NCBI GenBank assembly: GCA_946616295.1 | Contig: CAMOIU010000006.1 | Coordinates: 1 to 64,000 of the forward strand | DNA from: CAG-791 sp002392385 | GTDB taxonomy: Bacteria; Bacillota; Clostridia; Lachnospirales; Lachnospiraceae | Reading direction: 5' to 3' | DNA: 64,000 nucleotides | Shown: one piece after another, positions 17,825 to 27,078 of the stretch | Layout of the letters: the number at the start of each line of letters is the position of its first letter | Position numbering within the stretch: position 1 is the stretch's first letter | Notes under the pieces: generated by a model | What the model saw: only the letters and a program-made list of their open reading frames with translations | Database searches by the model: none | What the model was told of the DNA's origin: nothing | Position numbers and translations under genes: made by a program

Positions 17825-20158
17825 ATGAAGAGAAGGATCGCGGCAGTGTGCATGCCCATGCTTCTGGCGGTTTCTGTAATCATGGCAGCTCTCACGGCAT
17901 CTGTGGCCGGCAGTGTGATGGAGGTGCAGGCGGAGGAGAACTATGACGGCCGGATCACGGCCATCAATTACGGCGCGTGCGGTATGACCGGCGACGCCGT
18001 ACTGGTGGAATCGGACGGACACTATATCCTCATGGATACGGGCTATACGGACAGTCCATCGGATCACAGCAGGTCTACGGTCATCAAGTATCTGAAGAAC
18101 CACAACGTGACCCATCTGGACCTCTATCTGTCCCATTATCATAACGACCACTATTACCTGCTGACCACGATCATGAGGGATCCTTACTTTACGGTGGGAA
18201 CAGTCTATCTGCCCACCAACAAGAACCTTCTCAAGTGGTCCAACCCCAAATATAAGAACAAACAGTGGTATGGCTATTTTACCAAGAACATCAACGCCTA
18301 CGGGCGGAGCTGGGAGAAGCACTCCTATTCCGAGATCAAGGACACGATCGAGGAGCTGAATATCGATGTCAGGTATATCACCAAGGGATCCACCTTCAAG
18401 GTGGGCAGCGCGGTGTTCAAGGTCCTCTGGCATAACCAGAGCAGGGGCGTGGGCGGCAACTGGAAGACCGCCTGCACCAAGTTCATCAACAACGAATCGC
18501 TGGTGACCATGGTGACCATCGGCGGTATCCGCTACCTGACCTGCGGCGACCTGGAATCCGAGGTGGAGAAGGAGCTGGTCAACCATAACGTCGATATCCG
18601 GGCGGATATCGCCAAGGCCAACCATCACGGCGGCGACTCCAGCAACACTTATGCCTACTACAAGAGGATCAAGCCCACCTTCGTGTTCGGGACAGGCTAC
18701 AACGAGGCCATCATGGGCAAGAGGGCCAGGGATATCGGCTTCAACTGGGCGGCGGTCAAGCCCAACGGGATCCTGAACTATACCATCAAGGACGGCGTGA
18801 TCACCTTCGACGCCGGCAGGAACACTGTCTCCGAGGAGAGGACCTACCGGCTCCCCGACGGCACCAAGGAGACCAGGACCTTCTATTTTGCCAAGGGATA
18901 CAAGAAATACTATAAGAGCAAAATGATCCCGGCCGGAGCGGAGTTCACCTCGGACAACCGCGGATGGAAGACCGTCAAGGGTAAGAAATATTACTATGAC
19001 GACGACGGGATCCGTGTGAAGGGTCTGCAGACCATCGACGGCAAGCTGTATTATTTCGACGATAAGAGAGCTCTCAAGACCAGCGCCTGGTTCACGGTCG
19101 ACGGCAAGACCTACTATGCTTTCAAGGACGGGGAACTCAAGACCGGCTGGCAGATCGTCCGGGGCAGGCGCTATTATTTCCACGAGGACAGCAGCCTGCA
19201 GCCGGAGGGTGTCCTGGAGCTGGACGGCGCCGAGTATCACTTCCTTAAGAACGGCGTCTTCGACTATGCCGTCTTCCCGGGGACAGACGCCATACCGGAC
19301 AAGTTCAGCGGGATCGCCCGTGTCGGCGAGGACGGCTGGTTCTATAAAAACGGCGTCATGCAGAAGGGCTGGATCACCTGGAACGGAAACACCTACTATT
19401 TCAAGAAGAGCGGCCTCATGTGCCGGGGCGTCACGAATGTGGGCGGGAAGTATTACTTCTTCCATGACCAGACCGGTATCCAGAAGAAAAGCGGCTGGGC
19501 CAGATTCAGCAACGGCGACTACTGCTATGCCGGCAGCAAGGGCGTCCTGAAGACCGGCTGGCAGACCATCAAGGGCAAGAAGTACTATTTCTTCAACTCC
19601 ACCAAGATCATGGCGGTGGGGCAGACCAGACTGGCCAGGAAGGAATATTTCTTCAACGAAAAGGGTCAGCAGGTCATCAACGGCTGGGGGACCGACGCGG
19701 AGGGCAATCGCTACCGCACGGACAAGAAGGGCATCTGTCTGACCGGCTGGAAGACGGTCAGCGGCAAGAAGTACTACTTCGATCCCTCCACAAGGGCCGC
19801 GGCCAGAGGCTATGTGGTCATAGGCGGGAAGTCCTACCATTTCGACGAGGAGGACTGTCATCTGATCGGCGAGGGCGTCCCGGAGACAGAGACGACCCAG
19901 GAGGAGACCACAGAGGCCGTGCAGCCGCAGACAGAGCCGTCCGGACAGGAGGAGACCCAGCCCGCACAGACACAGACAGACGCGGAGCCCGCGACAGAGC
20001 AGACGACAGAGTCGGCACAGCCGGCCGCGGAGACGACCACGGAGAAGGAAGAACCTGTGCCGGAGACGACCACCGAAAAGGAGGAACCGGTCACAGAGCC
20101 GACCACCGAAGAGAAGCCCGCGAACGAGCAGGGAACAGAAGGCGCGGGCGGGAGATAA
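17825..20158 (+). CDS. Secreted metallo-beta-lactamase-fold hydrolase with cell-wall-binding repeats
   Basis: This 777-residue protein has a signal peptide (1-~36), then an MBL-fold domain (~40-320) with the metal motif HYHNDH (His104, His106, Asp108, His109), CGDLESE and NHHGGDSS, as in ComEC-type extracellular MBL proteins. Next come about 12-14 aromatic repeats of the W-x-x-xxGKxYYF type (~375-685), related to choline- or glucan-binding modules. A Thr/Glu/Pro tail follows (~690-777). The combination resembles pneumococcal Pce/CbpE, which removes phosphorylcholine from teichoic acid. The substrate here is unknown. The start ATG 17825 follows GGGAGGAAG. Confidence 0.82.
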   Translation: MKRRIAAVCMPMLLAVSVIMAALTASVAGSVMEVQAEENYDGRITAINYGACGMTGDAVLVESDGHYILMDTGYTDSPSDHSRSTVIKYLKNHNVTHLDLYLSHYHNDHYYLLTTIMRDPYFTVGTVYLPTNKNLLKWSNPKYKNKQWYGYFTKNINAYGRSWEKHSYSEIKDTIEELNIDVRYITKGSTFKVGSAVFKVLWHNQSRGVGGNWKTACTKFINNESLVTMVTIGGIRYLTCGDLESEVEKELVNHNVDIRADIAKANHHGGDSSNTYAYYKRIKPTFVFGTGYNEAIMGKRARDIGFNWAAVKPNGILNYTIKDGVITFDAGRNTVSEERTYRLPDGTKETRTFYFAKGYKKYYKSKMIPAGAEFTSDNRGWKTVKGKKYYYDDDGIRVKGLQTIDGKLYYFDDKRALKTSAWFTVDGKTYYAFKDGELKTGWQIVRGRRYYFHEDSSLQPEGVLELDGAEYHFLKNGVFDYAVFPGTDAIPDKFSGIARVGEDGWFYKNGVMQKGWITWNGNTYYFKKSGLMCRGVTNVGGKYYFFHDQTGIQKKSGWARFSNGDYCYAGSKGVLKTGWQTIKGKKYYFFNSTKIMAVGQTRLARKEYFFNEKGQQVINGWGTDAEGNRYRTDKKGICLTGWKTVSGKKYYFDPSTRAAARGYVVIGGKSYHFDEEDCHLIGEGVPETETTQEETTEAVQPQTEPSGQEETQPAQTQTDAEPATEQTTESAQPAAETTTEKEEPVPETTTEKEEPVTEPTTEEKPANEQGTEGAGGR

Positions 20159-20263
20159 ACTGGCCCTGGCGGGAGACAAGGTCCTGTCAGGCGATAATCT
20201 CGCCAACAATTTGTCGTCAAGGATCTGAAAGGGGTCATTGCATTAAGTACCGGTAACATAAAG

Positions 20264-20302
20264 ATTCCCCGGAAGCGCGTTCTCGCTCTCCGGGGAATTT
20301 TT
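20264..20302 (+). terminator. Terminator after the MBL/cell-wall-binding gene
   Basis: ATTCCCCGG/CCGGGGAAT 9-bp stem with TTTTT. It also faces the convergent MATE gene and could serve both. Confidence 0.85.
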
Positions 20303-20375
20303 ATAGGCAGGAGGCAGTGCGGCGGCCCCTTTTCGGGTGGCGCAAAGTGCCGCAGGGTCTGGCGTCAGGGACCGG

Positions 20376-21758
20376 TCAGGCCTGCTGTCCACCCGTGATC
20401 GCCTTGCCCTGCCAGCGTCCGCGGTGATAGAAGAAGAGGGTGAGCAGAGCGCCGGCGCACCAGGACAGGAGCATGGACACATACATCATGGCGCAGTTGC
20501 CCTGGGGCAGCTCTGCCGTCCTGGTCATGCCCACAAGGCCGTAGGCCAGGGGGATCCGGAGGGCGACGGAGGTGATAATGGAGATCCACATGGGGGTGAC
20601 GGTATCTCCCGCACCGCGCATGACGCCGGACAGGCACTGGGTGACCTCCATGACGATATAGCCCACCGAGATGATCTGCATCATATGATAGCTGAGAGAG
20701 ATCAGCTCCTCTGTGCTGGTGAAGGCGCCCATCAGGGTGCGGCCGAAGAGGAGGATCAGGCCGGTGATGACGGCGGAGATGGCCATGGCAGTCAGCGTCC
20801 CGCGGCGCGTCCCGTCCTTGACCCGGTCCAGACGGCCGGCACCGATATTCTGTCCCGCGAAGGTGGTCATGGCGGAGCCGAAGGAGAAGGCCGGCAGCAT
20901 GACGAATCCGTCGATGCGCATGACGATGACGTTGGCGGCGATGAACTGCTCGCCGAAGCTGTTGGTGAGCGACTGCACGACGATCATGGACATGGAGAAG
21001 ATGGCCTGTGTCACACCGGAGGGGAGACCCAGACGGATCAGAGCGCCGGCGTAACGGCCGTCCGGCCGCAGCCACTCGGGGCGCAGGTCGAAGACATCCG
21101 TCATCTTCATCAGCTTGCGGATCGCGAAGAAGGCAGAGACGAACTGGGCGATGATGGTGGCCAGGGCGACACCGGGAACTCCCAGACCGAAATAGGCCAC
21201 GAACACATAGTCCAGGACGATATTGATGCCGGTGGCGATCAGCAGATAGATCAGGGCGGAGACAGAATCGCCCAGACCGCGCAGGACACCGCTCAGGATA
21301 TTGTAGTAGCCGGATCCCGCCATGCCCAGGAAGATGATGATCAGATAGTTGCGGCACCAGTAGATGATGCTCTCCGGCGTGTGCAGGAGGCGGAGGAGGG
21401 GCATGGTCAGGAGAGGCCCTATGATCATGATGATCAGGGAGGCGATACCGGTCAGGGTGATGCAGCAGCAGATCGACCGGGAGAGCTCCTCACGCTGCCT
21501 GGCCCCGAAATACTGGGACACCATGATGCTGGCGCCGACCGAGATGCCCATAAAGAGGACGAACATGAGATTCAGGATCGGCCCGGCGCTGCCCACCGCG
21601 GCCAGGGCGTTGTCACCGACAAAACGTCCTACGATAATACTGTCCACAGTATTGTAAAGCTGCTGGGCCACATTGCCGAGCAGCATGGGAATGGTGAAAC
21701 GCACGATCTGCACGACCGGATCGCCGTCTGTCATGTCTACGGTACCAAATAACTTCAT
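20376..21758 (-). CDS. MATE-family multidrug/Na+ antiporter
   Basis: This 460-residue, 12-helix protein has the MATE N-terminus (MTDGDPVVQIVRFTIPMLLGN, shown here in part) and the repeated half-structure with LYNTVDSIIVGRFVGDNALAA and LTNSFGEQFIAANVIVMRI. The C-terminal half ends GRWQGKAITGG. Family members export cationic drugs or metabolites using Na+ or H+ gradients. Its start faces the 323-bp region before exoA. No regulator is adjacent. Confidence 0.9.
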   Translation of the reverse strand: MKLFGTVDMTDGDPVVQIVRFTIPMLLGNVAQQLYNTVDSIIVGRFVGDNALAAVGSAGPILNLMFVLFMGISVGASIMVSQYFGARQREELSRSICCCITLTGIASLIIMIIGPLLTMPLLRLLHTPESIIYWCRNYLIIIFLGMAGSGYYNILSGVLRGLGDSVSALIYLLIATGINIVLDYVFVAYFGLGVPGVALATIIAQFVSAFFAIRKLMKMTDVFDLRPEWLRPDGRYAGALIRLGLPSGVTQAIFSMSMIVVQSLTNSFGEQFIAANVIVMRIDGFVMLPAFSFGSAMTTFAGQNIGAGRLDRVKDGTRRGTLTAMAISAVITGLILLFGRTLMGAFTSTEELISLSYHMMQIISVGYIVMEVTQCLSGVMRGAGDTVTPMWISIITSVALRIPLAYGLVGMTRTAELPQGNCAMMYVSMLLSWCAGALLTLFFYHRGRWQGKAITGGQQA

Positions 21759-21889
21759 AAAACCGGGTCCTTTCCGGCGGGGAGCGCCGTGACGGTATGT
21801 CCCCGCGATGTGATGCCTGATGTTCGTATTTGACAGTATACAGGCTGATCTGCCTTTTGCACAGCAGGGAATTAAACCTTTTTACAAAC

Positions 21890-21918
21890 TTGACGGGACA
21901 GAGGGCAGACTGAATAAT
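21890..21918 (+). promoter_or_regulatory. Near-consensus sigma-70 promoter
   Basis: TTGACG (21890-21895), exactly 17 bp, AATAAT (21913-21918). It is the best promoter in the 323-bp MATE/exoA spacer. Transcripts would start near 21925, cross a short ORF at 21955 and reach exoA at 22082. Confidence 0.75.
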
Positions 21919-21954
21919 GAAAGTAGTACCAACCGGCCTGTCAAGGAGGTAATC

Positions 21955-22026
21955 ATGAAGAGACTGGCAGCCATTTTTTCAAGTGTTCTTTTAAGTATAG
22001 TACAGAGAGACCGTCAACCCACGTAA
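21955..22026 (+). CDS. Possible 23-residue leader peptide or truncated signal-peptide remnant
   Basis: A strong ribosome site (AAGGAGGTAATC) precedes ATG 21955. The reading frame is MKRLAAIFSSVLLSIVQRD..., stopping at 22026. The first 14 residues look like the start of a lipoprotein or exported-protein signal peptide, similar to the MKKVLALLL and MKKKLLALV starts elsewhere in this window. It may be a remnant of a lost exported-protein gene whose promoter now serves exoA, or a short translated leader. Confidence 0.35.
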   Translation: MKRLAAIFSSVLLSIVQRDRQPT

Positions 22027-22081
22027 ATATGTAGTAGAATAGTGAGTAACAGACCACCGACCACGCGAGGACTACATTATC

Positions 22082-22912
22082 ATGCTCAAATTCATTTCCT
22101 GGAATATAGATTCCCTGAACGCCGCCCTGACATCCGACTCGTCCAGGGCACAGCTGTCCAGAGACGTGCTGGAGACCATTAAGAAGCAGGAGGCGGATAT
22201 CATCGCCATCCAGGAGACCAAACTGCCCGTCACCGGACCGGCCGCCAGGCATACGGAAGCCCTGGAGGCCTATTTCCCCGGCTATCAGGTGCACTGGGTC
22301 AGCTCGGAGCCGCCCGCGAGAAAAGGTTACGCAGGCACCATGATCCTCTGCAGGGAGGGCCTGCAGGCGGAGGAGATCGTCCCCAGGATCGGCGCGCCGG
22401 ACACCATGGACAGCGAGGGACGGCTGCTGGTACTCAAGACAGACCAGTTCTATTTCGTAAATGTCTATACGCCCAATGCCGGAGACGGACTGCGGAGGCT
22501 GGGAGACAGGCAGGAGTGGGACAGGCGCTATGCGGACTACCTGGCCTCGCTGGACCAGGACAGGCCTGTCATCGCCTGCGGTGATTTCAACGTGGCCCAT
22601 GAAGAGATCGACCTGGCCAATCCGGAGAGCAACCATATGTCGGCGGGCTTCACGGATGAGGAGCGGGAAGGGTTCACCAATCTTCTGAACAGAGGTTTCG
22701 TCGACACCTTCCGATATGTGCACGGAGACGTGCGGGGAGCCTACTCCTGGTGGGCCCAGAGGGTCAGGACCAGCAAGGTCAACAACACCGGCTGGAGGAT
22801 CGACTATTTCCTGGTCAGCGAGAGGATCCGGGACAGAGTGAAGAGATCCGAGATGCTCGACTCCGGCCCGCGCCAGGATCACGCGCCGATCCTGCTGGAA
22901 GCGGATCTGTGA
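22082..22912 (+). CDS. exoA: Exodeoxyribonuclease III / AP endonuclease
   Basis: This 276-residue protein has the Xth signatures: SWNIDSLNA, IQETKL (catalytic Glu45), ACGDFNVAHEEIDLANPES, the WW-x-R-containing loop, NTGWRIDYF and DHAP. It cuts DNA at abasic sites and trims 3' ends during base excision repair. The insertion around residues 14-28 is slightly longer than in E. coli XthA. The likely promoter is at 21890. Upstream of the ATG I see only a weak ribosome site (GAGGACTAC). Confidence 0.93.
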   Translation: MLKFISWNIDSLNAALTSDSSRAQLSRDVLETIKKQEADIIAIQETKLPVTGPAARHTEALEAYFPGYQVHWVSSEPPARKGYAGTMILCREGLQAEEIVPRIGAPDTMDSEGRLLVLKTDQFYFVNVYTPNAGDGLRRLGDRQEWDRRYADYLASLDQDRPVIACGDFNVAHEEIDLANPESNHMSAGFTDEEREGFTNLLNRGFVDTFRYVHGDVRGAYSWWAQRVRTSKVNNTGWRIDYFLVSERIRDRVKRSEMLDSGPRQDHAPILLEADL

Positions 22913-22993
22913 ACGGCATGACAGATATGGAACGAACGGTTTAGTGAGGCTGCTGATTGTATAGAAGTGCTCTTGAAGCAGAAAGGACCCGAA

Positions 22994-24499
22994 ATGCGCA
23001 GAACGATTTGCCTGTTGCTGACAACGATGATTCTTTCCTGCGGTCTGGCTGCCTGCGGGAGCAAGGACCTCCCGGACGAACCCTATGAGGCGGTCAGTTA
23101 CAACCTCTACCCGGCGCCGGAGGACGCTTATGTCGGCGACACCATGCCCTTTGTCACGGAGGACGGGACGCTGGAACTCTATTACCTGTACGACACGGAC
23201 CACAACGGGCAGGGGTACCATCCGTTCTATAAATATACGACGAAAGACCTGTGCTCTTATGAGGACCACGGAAAGGTCCTGGACTTCGGACTGATGTCGG
23301 ATCCGGATCCGGCACTCGGTACGGGCTCTGTCATGCAGGACAGGGACGGCCTGTATCACCTCTTCTATACCGGCCACAATGACACCGGAAACGGCGGCAA
23401 GGGCAAGGAGTGCGTGATGCACGCGACGAGCACGGACCGGGAGAACTGGACCAAGGTCCCGGAGGACACTTTCTTCAGTCCCGAGCATTACTCCAAGGAT
23501 GACTTCCGGGATCCGGAGGTCTTCTGGGTCGACGAAGAGCAGTGCTACTGGATGCTGATCGCAGCCAGGGAAGATGTCAAGGGAGGCGTCGTCGCCAGAT
23601 ACACGTCCACCGACCTGAAGAACTGGGAGTTTCAGGGTCCGATCTATGAGCCGCACGCACAGTATATGCTGGAGTGCCCGGACCTGTTTCAGATGGGGGA
23701 CACCTGGTATCTTACTTACAGCTGGGACTGTGTGACCTACTATGCGATGAGTGACTCCATGTACGGTCCGTTCAAAGCGCCTGACGACAATGTGCTGGAC
23801 GGCAGCGGCTTCGTTTTCTATGCCGCCAAGACGGCGGAACTGAACGGTGTGCGCTACCTCTGCGGCTGGCTGGGACGCCCGGGCTGGATCACGGACGCCG
23901 GGGCCTACCTGTGGGCAGGCAATGTTCTCAACCACCAGCTCCTGCGCAGGGAGGACGGAACGCTCGGCGTGCGGGAACCCGGGACATTCTCGAATTATTT
24001 TACAAAGGAGAAACCGTTCCGGGCCGTCAAAAAGGATGGCAAGGTCAGGATCAAAGACAGCAGCATCACCCTTTCGGCGGAGGAAGGCAGCGCGGCCCTG
24101 GCAGATATGGGAACCAGGCCGCCGACCATGATGCTGGAGTGCGACGTGACTCTGGATCCTGACGGTCGTGCCGGGTTCGCGTTCGGCGGCAGCCAGGAAG
24201 ATGAGAGCTACACGGCTCTCTGCCTCGATGCGGGGCGCGGTCTGCTTCACTATGAAGGCTTTGAGATCGCGGACCTGGCCGCAGACGAACCGATCATCAG
24301 CACCCGATTTGATTTTTCCGGGTCGGAGGTCCATCACGTGAAGCTCGTGTGCGAGAACGAGATCGTCATCCTCTACATCGACGACACCAAAGCGCTCAGC
24401 TCCCGCATCATGCATTCTGTTGACGGCGCGCACATCGCCGTGTTCGCAGACGGCTGCGGAGCCTCGTTTTCTGATATCCGGATGAAGCTGCCGGAGTGA
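22994..24499 (+). CDS. GH32-like (fructan-acting type) lipoprotein
   Basis: This 501-residue lipoprotein has a signal peptide with lipobox GLAAC and then a five-bladed propeller-like region (~25-330). Family-32 features are GDTMPFVTEDG (in place of WMNDPNG), FRDPEVFW (RDP, transition-state Asp) and LECPDLF (EC, acid/base Glu). A C-terminal beta-sandwich follows (~345-500). GH32 enzymes hydrolyse beta-fructosides. The divergent first motif puts this in the VGDxMPF-type subgroup, so the exact sugar is uncertain. The start ATG 22994 follows GAAAGGA. No fructose transporter is adjacent. Confidence 0.75.
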   Translation: MRRTICLLLTTMILSCGLAACGSKDLPDEPYEAVSYNLYPAPEDAYVGDTMPFVTEDGTLELYYLYDTDHNGQGYHPFYKYTTKDLCSYEDHGKVLDFGLMSDPDPALGTGSVMQDRDGLYHLFYTGHNDTGNGGKGKECVMHATSTDRENWTKVPEDTFFSPEHYSKDDFRDPEVFWVDEEQCYWMLIAAREDVKGGVVARYTSTDLKNWEFQGPIYEPHAQYMLECPDLFQMGDTWYLTYSWDCVTYYAMSDSMYGPFKAPDDNVLDGSGFVFYAAKTAELNGVRYLCGWLGRPGWITDAGAYLWAGNVLNHQLLRREDGTLGVREPGTFSNYFTKEKPFRAVKKDGKVRIKDSSITLSAEEGSAALADMGTRPPTMMLECDVTLDPDGRAGFAFGGSQEDESYTALCLDAGRGLLHYEGFEIADLAADEPIISTRFDFSGSEVHHVKLVCENEIVILYIDDTKALSSRIMHSVDGAHIAVFADGCGASFSDIRMKLPE

Positions 24500-24539
24500 C
24501 CTGACGGTCGATTCCTTCTGATACAAAGTGCCAATATCA

Positions 24540-24568
24540 TTGAGCTTATCGGCAAAGTAAGCTATAAT
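24540..24568 (+). promoter_or_regulatory. Consensus promoter for thrS
   Basis: TTGAGC (24540-24545), 17 bp, TATAAT (24563-24568). The leader is only ~60 nt, with no T-box specifier structure visible. Confidence 0.82.
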
Positions 24569-24634
24569 AGTGCGGATATCTTTTGCAGAACATGCAGAAA
24601 CGTTAACTATACAGACACAGGAGAGAGACAGATT

Positions 24635-26425
24635 ATGGACAGAGAACAGTTCCTGGAGGTTTATCGCCATTCCCTCGCGCACATTCTCGCGAAGGCGGTC
24701 ATTGAGATCTACGGCAAGGAAGTGCAGTACGCCATCGGCCCGCAGATCGCGGACGGCTGCTACTATGACTTCGTGCTCCCCACCGCGATCACGGAAGGGG
24801 ATTTCCCGGCCATCGAGAACAAGATGCGCGAGATCATCAAGAGAAGAGAGGACTGGAGAGTCGAAGAGGTCTCCAAGGAGAGAGCCCTGGAGATCTTCCG
24901 TGAGCAGAGATTCAAGACAGAGCTGATCCAGGATCTTCCGGATGAGGAAGCGATCACTGTCTACTATACGGGCGATGACTTCGTGGACCTCTGCCGCGGA
25001 CCGCACATCGACAACTCCCAGCTGCTGATGAGTGTGGCCTTCCAGATCAAGTCGGTCTCCGGCGCCTACTGGAGAGGGGACGAGCACAGGGACCAGATGC
25101 AGAGAGTCTATGTCTATGCCTTCCCGGACCAGAAGCAGCTCAAAGAGCACCTGAAGATGATCCAGGAGGCCATGGAGCGCGACCACAAGAAGCTCGGCCC
25201 GCAGCTCGAGCTCTTCATGTTCAACGAGACCGCACAGGGAATGCCCTACTGGCTGCCCCGTGGCTGGAAGCTGTACCAGGCCCTGATGCAGTACTCCCGC
25301 GACGTGCAGGACCTGCACGAATATCAGGAGATCTCCGCGCCTGTGATCAACAACAACAAGCTGTGGATCATCAGCGGACACTGGGCGCACTACGTGAACA
25401 ACATGTTCATCATCCCCGGCAAGGACGAGGACGGGACCTACACGGTCGAGTCCGTCGACACCATGGCGGCCAAGCCCATGAACTGCCCCAACGCGATGAT
25501 GGAGTTCAAGAGGAAACCACGCTCCTACAAGGAGCTGCCGATCCGCTACTCCGAGTACGACGTGCTCCACAGAAAAGAGAAGACCGGACAGCTCAACGGC
25601 CTCCTCAGAGTGCAGGAATTCCGTCAGGATGACGACCACACCTTTGTCACTGAGGAGATGATCGAGTCCGAGATCGACGATATCCTGAGCATCGCGGACG
25701 AGATCTATAAGACCTTCGGCATCACCTACAGGGCGGAATTCTCCACCAGACCCGACGATTTCATGGGTGACATCGAGCTCTGGAACGACGCGGAAGCCGT
25801 CCTGAAGAAGATCCTCGACAAGAAGTACGGCGAGGGCGGTTACGAGATCAACGAAGGCGACGGCGCCTTCTACGGTCCCAAGATCGACCTGCAGATCAAG
25901 GATGCCCTCGGAAGAGAGTGGCAGTGCGGCACGATCCAGCTCGACTTCCAGCTGCCCAGAAACTTCGACCTTCGGTACACCGCTCCGGACGGCTCGGAGA
26001 AGGTCCCGGTGGTCATTCACCGCGCCATCTTCGGCTCCATCGAGCGCTTCCTCGGCATCATCATCGAGAACTTCAAGGGCATCTTCCCGTTCTGGATGTC
26101 CCCTTATCAGGTCGCGGTCGTCCCGATCCGCCCCGAGCACAACGACTACGCGAAGAAGGTCGTGCAGAGGCTGAAGGCGCTCCGCATCCGTGTTGAGGCC
26201 GACTACTCCGACAGCAACATGAAGCAGAAGATCAAGAAGTTCAAGAACTACAAGGATCCCTATATCCTGGTCCTGGGCGACAAGGAAGCGGAGAACGGCA
26301 CCGTTTCCATCAATATGCGCGGCAGCAACAAGCAGATCAACGACGTCCCGCTCGACAAGTTCATCAGCATGTGCATGAAGCTGAACATGGAGCACTCCAT
26401 TGATCTGATCGACTCCGCGGACTGA
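24635..26425 (+). CDS. thrS: Threonyl-tRNA synthetase lacking the N-terminal TGS domain
   Basis: This 596-residue enzyme begins directly in the editing domain, with HSLAH (His12/His16) and DLCRGPHI. The class II catalytic core (~215-490) follows, with PMNCPN (zinc Cys), the LHRKEKTG loop and VIHRAIFGSIERFLGI, then an anticodon-binding domain (~500-596). It charges tRNA-Thr. Usual ThrRS is ~635-650 residues with a TGS domain of ~60 residues at the N-terminus, and here that domain is absent. The start has a weak but correctly spaced AGGAGAGAG. The absence is not a frameshift: the upstream 24500-24634 is promoter and leader. Confidence 0.95.
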   Translation: MDREQFLEVYRHSLAHILAKAVIEIYGKEVQYAIGPQIADGCYYDFVLPTAITEGDFPAIENKMREIIKRREDWRVEEVSKERALEIFREQRFKTELIQDLPDEEAITVYYTGDDFVDLCRGPHIDNSQLLMSVAFQIKSVSGAYWRGDEHRDQMQRVYVYAFPDQKQLKEHLKMIQEAMERDHKKLGPQLELFMFNETAQGMPYWLPRGWKLYQALMQYSRDVQDLHEYQEISAPVINNNKLWIISGHWAHYVNNMFIIPGKDEDGTYTVESVDTMAAKPMNCPNAMMEFKRKPRSYKELPIRYSEYDVLHRKEKTGQLNGLLRVQEFRQDDDHTFVTEEMIESEIDDILSIADEIYKTFGITYRAEFSTRPDDFMGDIELWNDAEAVLKKILDKKYGEGGYEINEGDGAFYGPKIDLQIKDALGREWQCGTIQLDFQLPRNFDLRYTAPDGSEKVPVVIHRAIFGSIERFLGIIIENFKGIFPFWMSPYQVAVVPIRPEHNDYAKKVVQRLKALRIRVEADYSDSNMKQKIKKFKNYKDPYILVLGDKEAENGTVSINMRGSNKQINDVPLDKFISMCMKLNMEHSIDLIDSAD

Positions 26426-26493
26426 GGTACAGGACCGGTCGACGCATGCCCGCGCCGGGATCACAGGCTGATCCTTTCGGAAGAGGGTATAGA

Positions 26494-27024
26494 ATGACGA
26501 CGAACAGGACTGTAAAACTGTATAACATCCTTCTGCCGATCTGGCTGCTCCTGTTCTGGCCTTCCTGGCTCTGGCTGGTCCTGATCCCGGCCAACTATCT
26601 GATAGACCGGATCGTCCTGCGCTGGGGGCTGGGAGACCTGCCGGACAAGGGCCTCTTCTGCAGAAAACATACGTGGAAGATCTGTATTGCTGGGTTCCTC
26701 AGTGATCTGGCCGGTGTCGTCCTCATGTTCTCAGTCTTCATGGCATCCGCCTTTGTGTCCCCGGGATCTGCGGAGAGCAGTTTGCTGGACGAACTGGCCT
26801 ACGGCGTGGGTTTCAACCCCTTCAGCGGCATCCCCGGATTTCTGGTGGTCGCCCTGGCCGTTTTCATCTCCGGCTGCCTGATCTTCCTGTTGGACCGCCG
26901 GATCCTGCTGGGAGCAGGACTGGACGCAGACAGGGCCCGCAGCGCGGCCCTCAGGCTGGCCCTGATCACGGCACCCTATCTCTATTTCATCCCTTCGGAG
27001 CTTCTGTATCAGGGAGGCATCTGA
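26494..27024 (+). CDS. Four-helix membrane protein of unknown function
   Basis: This 176-residue protein starts MTTNRTVKLYNILLPIWLLL and has hydrophobic segments near residues 8-30, 50-75, 98-120 and 140-160. It contains DRIVLRWGLGDLP and LLDRRILLGAGLD. I do not recognise a family. It sits 68 bp after thrS with a weak ribosome site (GAAGAGGG) and precedes a small soluble hypothetical gene by 54 bp. An upstream in-frame ATG at 26446 lacks a ribosome site. Confidence 0.6.
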   Translation: MTTNRTVKLYNILLPIWLLLFWPSWLWLVLIPANYLIDRIVLRWGLGDLPDKGLFCRKHTWKICIAGFLSDLAGVVLMFSVFMASAFVSPGSAESSLLDELAYGVGFNPFSGIPGFLVVALAVFISGCLIFLLDRRILLGAGLDADRARSAALRLALITAPYLYFIPSELLYQGGI

Positions 27025-27078
27025 CAGAGCGGAAGAGAAGGCGGAGCGGACAGGTTCCCGGTACAGGGGGATATAAGT

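Noticed and set aside
24500..24634. T-box riboswitch before thrS
   Set aside because: The transcribed leader is only ~60 nt and shows no specifier loop, T-box sequence or terminator.
21953..26464. Very long open frame (1503 codons) on the minus strand
   Set aside because: It runs opposite exoA, the GH32 gene and thrS, has no ribosome site or family pattern, and is explained by strand-symmetric codon bias in GC-rich genes.
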